Position numbers and translations under genes: made by a program. From UBA1413 sp964650525 (GTDB lineage: Bacteria; Bacteroidota; Bacteroidia; Bacteroidales; Prolixibacteraceae), in NCBI GenBank assembly GCA_964650525.1, contig CAZYUA010000012.1, forward strand, positions 46,118 through 110,117: a stretch of 64,000 nucleotides of DNA, in the 5' to 3' direction. Below are positions 19,463 through 28,530 of this stretch, piece by piece. The notes under the pieces are model-generated. The model was given only the letters and a program-made list of their open reading frames with translations, searched no databases and was not told the origin of the DNA. Every line of letters starts with the position of its first letter. The first letter of the stretch is position 1.

Positions 19463-19622
19463 TCTTTTAATACTAACAGGTTGCGATTCCAATGGGGCAC
19501 ACAAAAGGCACCGCATACAACAAACCAAAAACCACGGCGATTCAGATCCGTTCAAACACCAGGGATTCATCCGGTTGTCCGGACTACCTTAGCGTTCAGG
19601 CGGAAAGAGCCGGCAACAATTT

Positions 19623-19653
19623 TTTGCAGTTCAATGCAGTTACGGTATATTTG
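19623..19653 (+). promoter_or_regulatory. guaA promoter (Bacteroidota consensus)
   Basis: TTTG at 19623-19626, a 19-bp spacer, and TATATTTG at 19646-19653 match the phylum -33/-7 pattern fully. Transcription would start about 19660, leaving a leader of about 14 nt before the guaA ATG. Confidence 0.75.
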
Positions 19654-19673
19654 CGCCGGAAATTCGCTAGTAC

Positions 19674-21203
19674 ATGCAGGAAAAAATACTGATCCTGGAT
19701 TCCGGATCACAGTACACCCAATTGATCGGACGCCGCATCCGGGAATTGAACGTATTTTGTGAGATCCTGCCCTGGAATCATTCTCCCCGGCTTGATTCAA
19801 CGGTAAAGGGAGTGATCCTTTCGGGCAGCCCCTATTCGGTAAGGGATGCGGAGGCACCTGCACCGGATTTGACAGCTATCCGGGGTAAAATCCCTCTGCT
19901 GGGCATTTGCTATGGAGCTCAATATCTGGTTCATACTTCCGGAGGCAAAGTAGAAAAATCGGAGAAGAGGGAGTATGGACGCGCCCATCTTGGCTACCTC
20001 GACCCTGCATGTACACTTTTACATGGGTTACACCAGGACTCACAGGTTTGGATGTCACATGGTGACACCATTGTTACATTACCTCCAGGCAGCAGGGTTT
20101 CTGCCTCCACCGGGGATATTGCCAATGCGGCCTTTTCCTTCGAAGGTGAGAATACCTGGGGCATTCAGTTCCATCCAGAGGTCTACCATACGGCCCAGGG
20201 AAAAGAAATTCTCCAGAATTTCGTTTACCTGGTATGCGGATGCAGCGGTGATTGGACACCCCGGTCGTTTGTTGAAACAACCGTCAAGGAATTACAGAAA
20301 AAGCTGGGAAATGATAAGGTTATTCTCGGGCTATCAGGTGGAGTAGACTCTTCGGTTACGGCGCTGCTCCTGCACAGGGCAATCGGCCAGAATCTCACCT
20401 GTCTGTTTGTCGACCATGGACTTTTACGAAAAAATGAGTACCAGGATGTCCTGGTCTTATATAAAGATATGGGTCTGAATGTAACCGGAATCGATGCTCG
20501 CCAGAAGTTCATGGATGACCTCAAAGGCATTCCTGACCCGGAAATGAAAAGAAAAATCATCGGAAAAGACTTTATCGAAGTTTTCGACCAGGAAGCTCAT
20601 CGTATCGAAGAGGTTAAATGGTTGGCTCAGGGAACTATTTACCCGGATGTAATCGAATCCCAATCGGTAAACGGTCCGTCTGCAACCATCAAATCCCATC
20701 ACAACGTGGGGGGCCTTCCCGAAAGGATGAAACTGAAGATCGTCGAGCCTTTGCGCTCCCTTTTCAAGGACGAAGTGAGGCGTGTCGGCAGGGAACTGGG
20801 ATTAAAACCGGAATTACTGCAAAGACATCCCTTCCCCGGTCCGGGATTGGGTATCCGCATCCTGGGAGAAATAACTCCGGAGAAGACATCTATGCTGCAG
20901 GAAGCTGATAGTATATTTATTAATGGACTGAAGGAGTGGAACTTATACGACAAGGTCTGGCAGGCCGGGGCTATTCTGCTTCCCGTCCAATCGGTCGGTG
21001 TTATGGGAGATGAGCGAACATACGAAAAATGCATTGTGCTCAGAGCTGTCACATCTACCGATGCTATGACAGCCGACTGGGCTCACCTACCTTTTGACTT
21101 TCTCTCTAAAATTTCAAATGAGATCATCAATAAAGTAAGAGGGATCAATCGGGTTGTTTATGACATTAGTTCAAAACCTCCCGCAACAATCGAATGGGAA
21201 TAG
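19674..21203 (+). CDS. guaA: GMP synthase (glutamine-hydrolysing)
   Basis: Makes GMP from XMP, ATP and glutamine, EC 6.3.5.2. The N-terminal class I amidotransferase has its nucleophile Cys79 in GICYGAQYL and the His/Glu pair in IQFHPEVYHT. The ATP pyrophosphatase P-loop is LSGGVDSSV, and the C-terminal dimer domain has RHPFPGPGLGIRILGE and SSKPPATIEWE at the very end. 509 residues, standard. A consensus promoter lies just upstream; the unit appears monocistronic. Confidence 0.98.
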   Translation: MQEKILILDSGSQYTQLIGRRIRELNVFCEILPWNHSPRLDSTVKGVILSGSPYSVRDAEAPAPDLTAIRGKIPLLGICYGAQYLVHTSGGKVEKSEKREYGRAHLGYLDPACTLLHGLHQDSQVWMSHGDTIVTLPPGSRVSASTGDIANAAFSFEGENTWGIQFHPEVYHTAQGKEILQNFVYLVCGCSGDWTPRSFVETTVKELQKKLGNDKVILGLSGGVDSSVTALLLHRAIGQNLTCLFVDHGLLRKNEYQDVLVLYKDMGLNVTGIDARQKFMDDLKGIPDPEMKRKIIGKDFIEVFDQEAHRIEEVKWLAQGTIYPDVIESQSVNGPSATIKSHHNVGGLPERMKLKIVEPLRSLFKDEVRRVGRELGLKPELLQRHPFPGPGLGIRILGEITPEKTSMLQEADSIFINGLKEWNLYDKVWQAGAILLPVQSVGVMGDERTYEKCIVLRAVTSTDAMTADWAHLPFDFLSKISNEIINKVRGINRVVYDISSKPPATIEWE

Positions 21204-21417
21204 GGCTGCAGAAAAAGGCTACAACAATTGGCACACAATATGCAGTTGTAAAACAGCACTAAAATCCGGCTACGATGAAAGGTTCCTGAGCATCTGGAAA
21301 CTCTGAAGATACAGGAGACAGGGAACAGTCGGACACAGGATTTTCCCGGGCAAAGCCGGGATGGAATTAAGTTGAATAAACAGGATGTAATGACATCCAT
21401 TTGAAAGGAGAAAACCA

Positions 21418-23031
21418 ATGAACAGGACAAAAGCAGGTCTATTAGGGATAATTGTTTTTTTTGTGGGACTGGGAACCTCAAGCGGACAGAAATCTCAGGA
21501 AAACACGGTTAAGTTTGGCAGAATGTTACGATTGGTAGAGTCGTACTATGTGGATACAACCAATCTGGAAAAACTGACAGAAAAAGCGATCGTAGCCCTT
21601 TTGGAGGAATTGGATCCGCACTCGGTTTATATACCCAGGGAAGAAGTGGAAAAAATGAATGAACCTCTGAAGGGGAACTTTGAAGGTATCGGCATCACAT
21701 TTAACATTTTTAAGGATACTCTGCTGGTATTATCGACAGTCCCCGGTGGGCCTTCTGAAAAAACGGGTGTTCTGGCAGGCGACCGGATCCTGTTCATCGA
21801 CGGTAAGAATATCGCAGGTACAGGGCTAACCAATAACGATGTTTTTTTAAAACTCAGGGGTGAAAAAGGGTCACAGGTAGAGCTGAAAATCAAACGAAAA
21901 AATGTAAAAGAACTGCTTGATTTCAAGATAATCCGCGATAAAATCCCTATCAACAGTCTGGATGCATCTTATATGCTGAACGACGAAACCGGGTACATAA
22001 AGCTTAACAAGTTCTCAGCGACCACCATAGATGAATTCCGGTCTGCGTTTACGGAACTACAGAAGAAGAACCTCCGTAACCTGGTACTGGACCTGAGAAA
22101 CAATACCGGGGGTTATTTGAAAGCAGCCACCGATCTTGCAGAGGAATTTTTGCCGGAAAACAAGCTGATTGTATACACCGAAGGGCTCAATAACCCAAAG
22201 AAAGAGTATAAAGCAACCAGTTATGGTTCATTTGAGAAAGGAAGGCTGATCATTCTGATCAACGAGGCTTCAGCCTCGGCCAGTGAGATTGTTGCCGGAG
22301 CGGTACAGGACTGGGACCGCGGACTCATTATCGGCCGGCGCTCTTACGGCAAAGGGTTGGTTCAGCAACCCTATTACCTGACCGACGGGTCTATGGTCAG
22401 GCTCACGACCGCTCATTACTACACTCCCAGTGGCAGATGCATCCAGATACCCTACGACAAGGGAGTTGAAAACTATCAGTCCGATTACCAAAAACGAATG
22501 GAAAAGGGAGAGTTATTTCATGCCGACAGTATTTCTTTTCCGGACTCCCTGAAATATAAAACCCTTGCAAACGGCCGCACCGTATATGGTGGAGGCGGAA
22601 TTATGCCTGATATTTTCATTCCGATGGACACATCCTTACTGTTCCGTTACTACAACCGGCTGCAGCGGAATAATATTGTTTACAACTATATCCTTGATTA
22701 TCTTGACGGTAACAGGAACAGACTCCTCAGCAAATATCCCGATTTTAACCGGTTCAAGACGGGATTCCAGGTAACTGAAGAGCTGATTGAGGGGATTGTG
22801 GCAGCAGGAGAGAAGGAAGAGATTCCCCGCGACCAGGAAAGCATCCAGTTTGTCCTGCCTATTCTTCGCAGAGAGGTCAAAGCACTGATTGCCAGGAGTA
22901 TTTATCCGGGAGATGTATTTTATCAGATTTACAATGAAGGGGATAAGACCATCGAAAAGGCAGTGGAAATAATCAAGAATGCCCAAGTCTTCGACAATTT
23001 GCTTGTAAGCTCTGAACTTCCAGGTTTATGA
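21418..23031 (+). CDS. S41 family C-terminal processing peptidase (PDZ protease)
   Basis: Periplasmic serine protease of the CtpA/Prc type, 537 residues. Signal peptide or anchor at residues 1-24; an N-terminal helical part; a PDZ domain at about residues 85-170 (FEGIGITFNIF, LAGDRILFIDGKNIAG); the S41 domain with the SASASE serine box after LIILINEA and the catalytic lysine in RRSYGKGLVQQPY. It trims C-termini of exported proteins. GGAG lies about 10 nt before the ATG. First gene of a four-gene run in which each gene overlaps the next by 4 to 8 bases. Confidence 0.94.
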   Translation: MNRTKAGLLGIIVFFVGLGTSSGQKSQENTVKFGRMLRLVESYYVDTTNLEKLTEKAIVALLEELDPHSVYIPREEVEKMNEPLKGNFEGIGITFNIFKDTLLVLSTVPGGPSEKTGVLAGDRILFIDGKNIAGTGLTNNDVFLKLRGEKGSQVELKIKRKNVKELLDFKIIRDKIPINSLDASYMLNDETGYIKLNKFSATTIDEFRSAFTELQKKNLRNLVLDLRNNTGGYLKAATDLAEEFLPENKLIVYTEGLNNPKKEYKATSYGSFEKGRLIILINEASASASEIVAGAVQDWDRGLIIGRRSYGKGLVQQPYYLTDGSMVRLTTAHYYTPSGRCIQIPYDKGVENYQSDYQKRMEKGELFHADSISFPDSLKYKTLANGRTVYGGGGIMPDIFIPMDTSLLFRYYNRLQRNNIVYNYILDYLDGNRNRLLSKYPDFNRFKTGFQVTEELIEGIVAAGEKEEIPRDQESIQFVLPILRREVKALIARSIYPGDVFYQIYNEGDKTIEKAVEIIKNAQVFDNLLVSSELPGL

Positions 23032-23627
23032 GTGTAGCACCGGGAGCCTGGATGACGGAACACTGGGCGGAGCTTAGCGGAATGCTTCTGGGAATCGGAT
23101 ATGTAGTTCTTTCCGTTCGCCAGAAAATTCTGGCATGGCCCCTGGGGTTGCTTTCCTCTCTAGTATATGTCCTTGTATTCAGTCAATCCGGGTTTTATGC
23201 GGGCATGGGCTTACAGGGATATTATGTGTTTATCAGCATCTACGGTTGGGTTACATGGAAAAAAGGGAGTGATAATCCGTCGGGGATGCTGGAGGTAAGC
23301 CGGATGGGTAAAACCCTGGCTTTAAAGACTTTATTAGCCACGGCCCTGTTTTGTACGGCCATTTTTTTCGTTCTGAAATACTGGACAGATTCACCAGTGC
23401 CTTTTGGAGATGCCTTTACCACCTCCCTGGGAATTGTGGCGACCTGGATGATGGCGCGAAAGATCCTCGAAAACTGGCTGGTTTGGATCGTCTCTGATAC
23501 AGTAGCCATCTGCCTTTACCTTTTCCGGGGTTTGGAACTCACTGCTATTCTATACCTGGCCTATGCTTCCTTGGCTGTTACCGGATACCTGCAGTGGAAG
23601 AAATCAATCCAAAACCGGGCTTTATGA
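23028..23627 (+). CDS. pnuC: Nicotinamide riboside transporter PnuC
   Basis: Inner-membrane facilitator of nicotinamide riboside uptake, 199 residues with about seven helices. LQGYYVFISIYGWVTWKK and WLVWIVSDTVAICLYLFRGL match the PnuC aromatic substrate-binding helices. It starts in the ATGA overlap with the protease gene, and its own stop is in an ATGA overlap with the next gene, a NadR-like kinase that would trap the imported riboside by phosphorylation. The pair makes NAD salvage the best reading. Confidence 0.93.
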   Translation: MSVAPGAWMTEHWAELSGMLLGIGYVVLSVRQKILAWPLGLLSSLVYVLVFSQSGFYAGMGLQGYYVFISIYGWVTWKKGSDNPSGMLEVSRMGKTLALKTLLATALFCTAIFFVLKYWTDSPVPFGDAFTTSLGIVATWMMARKILENWLVWIVSDTVAICLYLFRGLELTAILYLAYASLAVTGYLQWKKSIQNRAL

Positions 23628-24163
23628 AGCAAAACATCCTAAAACCCCGGATAATCGTAATTACAGGTGCCGAGTCGACTGGAAAATCGCAGTTGACCAA
23701 GGAGTTAAGCCAATATTTCTCCTCCCCTTTCTTTCCTGAATATGCCCGCGAATACCTTGAGAAAAAGGGACCCCGTTATTCTCGTGAGGATGTGGAGGAA
23801 ATAGCCCGCATGCAATACTTTCAATTAAACCAGGCACTTACGATGCAAGCTCCGTTTGTTTTTTTCGACACCTGGCTGATCATCACCAAAACCTGGTTGC
23901 ATGTGGTTTACCATTCTGTTCCGGAGTGGATTAACGAAGCCATAAGGGTTGCTCCCATCGACCTGTTTTTGATTTGCGACACCGACATCTCCTGGGAGCC
24001 GGATCCACTCAGGGAGAACGGGGGAGCACAGAGGGAATACCTCTACCGGGTGTACCTTGCTGATCTCATGAATTTCGGGTTTCCCTACCGGATTGTCAAA
24101 GGGCAGGGAAAGGAAAGGAGTGAATATGCCATCAAAATGATAAAAGAGATTTTTTATGAATGA
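23624..24163 (+). CDS. NadR-like ATP-binding protein (probable nicotinamide riboside kinase)
   Basis: A 179-residue P-loop protein beginning at the ATG at 23624 (ATGA overlap with pnuC). The Walker A GAESTGKSQL is that of the C-terminal kinase domain of NadR; FFPEYAREYLEKKG, VFFDTWLIITKTW and LICDTDISWEPDPLRENG are likewise found in NadR-type ribosylnicotinamide kinases. The adenylyltransferase half of NadR is missing, as in most Bacteroidota homologues. Expected job: phosphorylate nicotinamide riboside brought in by PnuC. Cytosolic. Confidence 0.85.
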   Translation: MKQNILKPRIIVITGAESTGKSQLTKELSQYFSSPFFPEYAREYLEKKGPRYSREDVEEIARMQYFQLNQALTMQAPFVFFDTWLIITKTWLHVVYHSVPEWINEAIRVAPIDLFLICDTDISWEPDPLRENGGAQREYLYRVYLADLMNFGFPYRIVKGQGKERSEYAIKMIKEIFYE

Positions 24164-25391
24164 AGGTTTTTTTCAGATCACGGTGAAAACCCTAGAAGGG
24201 CTGGAGGAAATACTGGCTGATGAGATCCGGCAAATCGGAGGAAGAGAAATTTCCCCGGGAAAGAGAGCAGTTCATTTTACAGGGGATAACGCCATGCTCT
24301 ACCGGGCAAATTTCCGGCTGCGCACGGCACTAAGGGTTCTCCGGGGAATCCAAACCTTTGGGTTCAGGGATGTTGACGATTTTTTTCTGAAATGTCTCCG
24401 GATCAGATGGGAGCAATATATGGGCCCGGATGACACTTTTGCTGTTAACAGCACCGTTATACAGTCGGAGCTATTCCGGAATTCCATGTTTGCATCCTTG
24501 AAAGTGAAAGACGCCATTGCAGATCATTTCAGACAAAAATCGGGTCGCAGGCCCAATGTTGATACATCCAATCCTGATCTCCTGTTCCATGTGCATATCA
24601 GTGGTACTACCTGTACCCTGAGTGTTGACAGCAGCGGAGAATCGCTGCATAAAAGAGGATACCGGGTGGCAACCGGAGAAGCTCCATTGAATGAAGTATT
24701 GGCGGCAGGGATGATCCTGCTCACCGGATGGAAAGGAAATTCTGATTTTCTGGATCCCATGTGCGGTTCCGGTACCCTGCCCATCGAGGCAGCCCTGATT
24801 GCCAGGAACATACCCCCCGGAAAATTCAGAAAAACCTTTGCATTTATGAAATGGAAAGAGTACGACCCCGAGCTTTTCCGGAATATAAGGGAAGAAACAA
24901 TTCCGGTTGAGTTTAACCATACCATCTTTGCTGCCGATCTGAATCCTGGTAATTTAGGTCTGGCGCGGACCAATGCAAGGAACGCCAGAATTTTTAACAA
25001 CATCGATTTTATCGCTGCAGATTTCCGGGATCTCAACCTGGAGATTCACGACGCAGTAATTATCATTAATCCTCCCTACGGAGAGAGGATGCAGGGTGAC
25101 GATCTGCCCAGTCTCTATCAGACGATCGGGGAAAGGCTAAAACATCATTATCCAGGCAATAGGGCCTGGATACTTTCATCATCACCTGAACTGCTTACAA
25201 AAATAGGATTGAAACCCAGGAAAAAAATAACACTCTTCAATGGAGGGATTGAATCGGCCTTCCAGCATTTTGATCTTTTTGAAGGTAAAAGAAAAACAGC
25301 CTTCCTCAAGAAAAACGGCACAACAAAACCGGGCCCATCACTTGACACACCCGGCAGCAAAAAGAAATTAAGGAAGACTAATCTTCCCTGA
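24156..25391 (+). CDS. rlmL: RlmL-type 23S rRNA (guanine-N2) methyltransferase
   Basis: 411 residues. The N-terminal ferredoxin-like/THUMP part (about 1-160) is followed by a class I SAM methyltransferase with DPMCGSGTLPIEAALIA (SAM site) and the catalytic IINPPYGERMQ. This is the COG0116 family; the E. coli member modifies G2445 of 23S rRNA, and the RlmK half found there is absent here, as usual outside gamma-proteobacteria. It overlaps the kinase gene by eight bases. The last 15 or so codons are a basic tail. Its 3' end overlaps the opposite-strand 52-codon ORF by 14 bp. Confidence 0.9.
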   Translation: MNEGFFQITVKTLEGLEEILADEIRQIGGREISPGKRAVHFTGDNAMLYRANFRLRTALRVLRGIQTFGFRDVDDFFLKCLRIRWEQYMGPDDTFAVNSTVIQSELFRNSMFASLKVKDAIADHFRQKSGRRPNVDTSNPDLLFHVHISGTTCTLSVDSSGESLHKRGYRVATGEAPLNEVLAAGMILLTGWKGNSDFLDPMCGSGTLPIEAALIARNIPPGKFRKTFAFMKWKEYDPELFRNIREETIPVEFNHTIFAADLNPGNLGLARTNARNARIFNNIDFIAADFRDLNLEIHDAVIIINPPYGERMQGDDLPSLYQTIGERLKHHYPGNRAWILSSSPELLTKIGLKPRKKITLFNGGIESAFQHFDLFEGKRKTAFLKKNGTTKPGPSLDTPGSKKKLRKTNLP

Positions 25392-25536
25392 TATCGTAGA
25401 CATCAATTTCCTTAGTTTTTATCTTTTCGTCATTCCCTCCTCCACGGATGGTAAACATTTCATGGATACTCAGTAATTCCAAGCCTTTTATTTCCGGTAA
25501 GCTTTTACCTCTGTAGATGCGTTCTGCCGTTCTCAT
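25378..25536 (-). CDS. 52-aa peptide with double-glycine-type leader
   Basis: An ATG at 25536 opens 52 codons ending in TAG at 25378. The protein has a basic N-terminus (MRTAERIYRGK), then LLSIHEMFTIRGGG, which fits the LSxxEMxxIxGG leader recognised by C39-type bacteriocin ABC transporters, then a short charged tail (NDEKIKTKEIDVYDIRED). If cut after GG the released part would be about 19 residues. No transporter or maturase is adjacent. A bipartite element identical in layout to that before the ECF sigma gene at 30622 sits 43 bp upstream, which is the main reason to trust this short ORF. It is divergent from the CHAT gene. It overlaps the rlmL stop by 14 bp. Confidence 0.6.
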   Translation of the reverse strand: MRTAERIYRGKSLPEIKGLELLSIHEMFTIRGGGNDEKIKTKEIDVYDIRED

Positions 25537-25579
25537 AAATCGTATTGTAAATTATTGTACCACTTTCAGAATGACCATT

Positions 25580-25616
25580 TACTATAATATTCTCGAAAAG
25601 GGGAAAAGGTAACCCA
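25580..25616 (-). promoter_or_regulatory. Bipartite promoter-like element A (before the 52-aa peptide gene)
   Basis: Read on the minus strand: TGGGTTACCTTTT (25616-25604), 10-nt spacer, AGAATATTATAGTA (25593-25580). The same two blocks with the same 10-nt spacer precede the sigma gene at 30627-30663 (13 of 13 and 13 of 14 identities). The layout suggests recognition by the locus's own ECF sigma or by a shared regulator. Start codon of the peptide ORF is 43 bp downstream. Confidence 0.65.
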
Positions 25617-25666
25617 TGATTGCATCTTTTTTTTAAATATTTTTATGGAAAATCATTTTCAGGCAG

Positions 25667-28522
25667 ATGGGCTGGTTAAAAAATGGTTGGATATGGGGCC
25701 TTTTGGTCTTATACCCGCCATGCATATCCGGATCTGAAAATTCCATGCAGGTAAAGACAGACAGCGTAAAGGCGGTTGAGTTTTTCCGGGCAGCGGTTGA
25801 ATATGGCATGAAAGGAGAGCCTGAAGAAGCACTTTCCCTGTTTGAACAGAGCCTTCACTACAGGAAAAAGGTATACGGTGCGGCCCATTACAGACTGGGA
25901 AGCACCTATTTGGGCATGGCTGTCCAGTATAAAAACCTGCACCAACTGGACAACGCCTATACCTATCTAAAGACCGCAGAAGAGATGTATTTAACCAACG
26001 CTCCTGCGAACGATTCCCGTTTAGGAGATGTGTACACCAATCTGGGGAATTATTTCCGAATAAAGGGGAACCTGGAAGAAGCCATCCGGTATCATGAAAA
26101 AAGTTTGGCTATTTATGAAAAATCGCAGGGAAAAACACCACTGGAGAATTTTCTTTCAGTAAAATACAATCTTGCAGATGCTTACCATCAGGCAAACCGG
26201 GAAGATGAAGCTCTCCGGATGGTGGAGAGCATTCAGGAAGCCGGTTCTTTTTTAAACCGGATCAGGGTAATGAATCTGATGGCCAGCATATACGCTTCCA
26301 TGGGTCATTCCCATAAAGCTGATTCACTGTATCAAGAGATTATAAACCAGTTAATTGCCAACGAAGGTTCCGGCAGTTACATTCTGGCTGATCAGTATTC
26401 CAGCTATGCCCAATTTCTCAACCAGGAATCCAGACAGGAGTCTTCTATCGTATTCCTTCAAAAAGCAGAGGAAATATACCTGAATTACAGCACCAGTATC
26501 GCAGACCTAGCTGATTTATACCGTTTTATGGGAGATGCCTTTGCCTCAAAAAATATCACCGCCTCAGCTTTTGGCAGTTTTCAGTCCCATAAAGCGAGCA
26601 ACCTTTCAACTGCCATTTCATGGTACGAAAAAGCGCTATGGCTGCTGACCGGAGAGAAGGGGCAAAATATAACAAGAGGGAACAACTTTCCTGTTCCGAC
26701 CCTGAGAGTATTGCGCGATCTCGGAATTACGTACAGACAACTGGCCATATCACGGTCAGAACCAGGTAATGGTCAGAAAACCAAGGATCTTTCAAAGGCT
26801 ATGGATTACCTGATGAAAGGGAGCGACCTGGTGGAATTCATGAGAACCGGTTTTATAACTGAAGAAAGCAAGATTCAATTTACCACTTTGCAACAGGACA
26901 TCCTTCAGAATGCTACAGCAACTGCTTTTGACCTGTATCAACTTACAGGCAAAACTGAATGGGCAGAATTGGCTTTCAGTAATTCGGAAAGGAACAAAGC
27001 GGCCAGCCTGTTCGATCAGATTTCTGAAGAAAAGGCGCAAACTCTTTCCCTTATTCCCGATTCTCTTCAAAAGCTTGAAAACATACTTCAAACAAGTCTC
27101 GTGTATTACAGGGAAAAATTATCTGATGAACAAATCCGGGAAGAGCCTGATGAGACAAGGATTGCAGAGATGAAGAACCGCATTTTTAATCTTGAAGAAA
27201 AGTTTAACAGCCTAATTGCCTATCTGGAGCAGAATTACAGAGATTATTACGAGATGAAATACGACCCCGGGCAGGTGACCTTCCATGGGCTTCAATCGAA
27301 AATCAGAAGGAACGAAATAATCCTTTCGTATACCCTGCTTGATTCGGCGAATGTGAAAAAGGAGAGTCTGATTTTATTTGCAATTTCAAAACACAGGATC
27401 CGGGCCTTCCAGACTGATTTTACTTGGCGGATGAAGGAAGAGATCGGGACCCTGTTCCGTCTTCTGTCAGATCCCGGCTTTATGAATATGGATCTGGAAG
27501 CTTTTTCTGCTTACACCCGATCCTCATGGTCGTTGTATTGCACTTTAATAGCCCCTTTTAAGGAAGAGATCAAAGGAAAACGGATTACCGTGATACCTGA
27601 CGGAATAATCCATTACCTCCCCTTTGAGGCTTTGTTAACCAGAGAAGTGGCTTCGCGCACGATTCGATTTCACGATTTGCCCTACCTGATTCTTGATAAT
27701 CCGGTTCACTACATATTTTCAGCCGCACTTCACAGAAACCATAAAGAACTTCCTTTCGGGAAAAAGAACCGGGCATTGGCCTTTTCTCCCGATTACAGCA
27801 CTGCAAGGACATTCCGGGGAGATACCCTTCAATTGGCTGAACTGTCAGGGATAAGGGAAGAAGTATCCTTTCTTGCAGACAACATTGGAACCACCTGGTT
27901 TGACGGTGCAAAAGCCACAGAAAAAAATTTCAGGCAAGAAGCTGAAAGGTACCGGATCATTCATTTAGCCACTCATACCCTGATTAACGATTCCATGCCG
28001 ATGCTTTCCCGGTTTGCATTTTACCCTGACCAGTCCGATTCTCTTGGAAACGACGGATGGTTGACGACCTCCGATATATATACCATGGATCTCTCGTCGC
28101 GACTGACTGTGCTGAGCGGTTGCCACACCGGAAGCGGTATTCTGAAAAAAGGAGAAGGGATGATCAGTATGGCGCGGGGTTTTCTGTATGCCGGATGCCC
28201 TTCGGTAATCATGACCCTATGGGAAATTGAAGATAGAACGGGAGCTGGCATCATTACGTCTTTTTACAAAAACCTCGCCCACGGGAAACCGAAAGATGTG
28301 GCCTTGCAGAATGCAAAGGTTGCCCATATATTAGCCGCTGATCCGCTTTCTGCTCATCCTCACTTTTGGTTGGGTTACATCCTCGTGGGAGATCCCTCTC
28401 CCCTGTTTTACAGTGATGAAATATACCTCTTCCTGGCGATCCTTGTAGCCCTTTCGGGAGTGGTAACTGACCTGTGGCTTCGCAGGCGAAAACGGAACAC
28501 CCGGATTGCAGGGGAGCCTTAG
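25667..28522 (+). CDS. TPR-CHAT protein (caspase/separase-like protease), membrane anchored
   Basis: 951 residues. Signal or anchor at about 1-22; TPR repeats over about residues 30-330 (for example LGSTYLGMAVQYKNLHQLDN, VYTNLGNYFRIKGNLEEAIRYHEKSLAIYEK); a helical linker; a C-terminal CHAT domain (about 590-915). The CHAT catalytic pair looks intact: His in HLATHT (766-771) and Cys819 in LTVLSGCHTGSG; FLYAGCPSVIMTLW and HPHFWLGYILVGDP are also typical. A final helix (about 923-940) and basic RRRKRN tail suggest a C-terminal membrane anchor with the bulk outside the cytosol. It is 8 bp from the convergent anti-sigma-like gene. Substrate unknown. Confidence 0.88.
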   Translation: MGWLKNGWIWGLLVLYPPCISGSENSMQVKTDSVKAVEFFRAAVEYGMKGEPEEALSLFEQSLHYRKKVYGAAHYRLGSTYLGMAVQYKNLHQLDNAYTYLKTAEEMYLTNAPANDSRLGDVYTNLGNYFRIKGNLEEAIRYHEKSLAIYEKSQGKTPLENFLSVKYNLADAYHQANREDEALRMVESIQEAGSFLNRIRVMNLMASIYASMGHSHKADSLYQEIINQLIANEGSGSYILADQYSSYAQFLNQESRQESSIVFLQKAEEIYLNYSTSIADLADLYRFMGDAFASKNITASAFGSFQSHKASNLSTAISWYEKALWLLTGEKGQNITRGNNFPVPTLRVLRDLGITYRQLAISRSEPGNGQKTKDLSKAMDYLMKGSDLVEFMRTGFITEESKIQFTTLQQDILQNATATAFDLYQLTGKTEWAELAFSNSERNKAASLFDQISEEKAQTLSLIPDSLQKLENILQTSLVYYREKLSDEQIREEPDETRIAEMKNRIFNLEEKFNSLIAYLEQNYRDYYEMKYDPGQVTFHGLQSKIRRNEIILSYTLLDSANVKKESLILFAISKHRIRAFQTDFTWRMKEEIGTLFRLLSDPGFMNMDLEAFSAYTRSSWSLYCTLIAPFKEEIKGKRITVIPDGIIHYLPFEALLTREVASRTIRFHDLPYLILDNPVHYIFSAALHRNHKELPFGKKNRALAFSPDYSTARTFRGDTLQLAELSGIREEVSFLADNIGTTWFDGAKATEKNFRQEAERYRIIHLATHTLINDSMPMLSRFAFYPDQSDSLGNDGWLTTSDIYTMDLSSRLTVLSGCHTGSGILKKGEGMISMARGFLYAGCPSVIMTLWEIEDRTGAGIITSFYKNLAHGKPKDVALQNAKVAHILAADPLSAHPHFWLGYILVGDPSPLFYSDEIYLFLAILVALSGVVTDLWLRRRKRNTRIAGEP

Positions 28523-28530
28523 CCGGAAAA

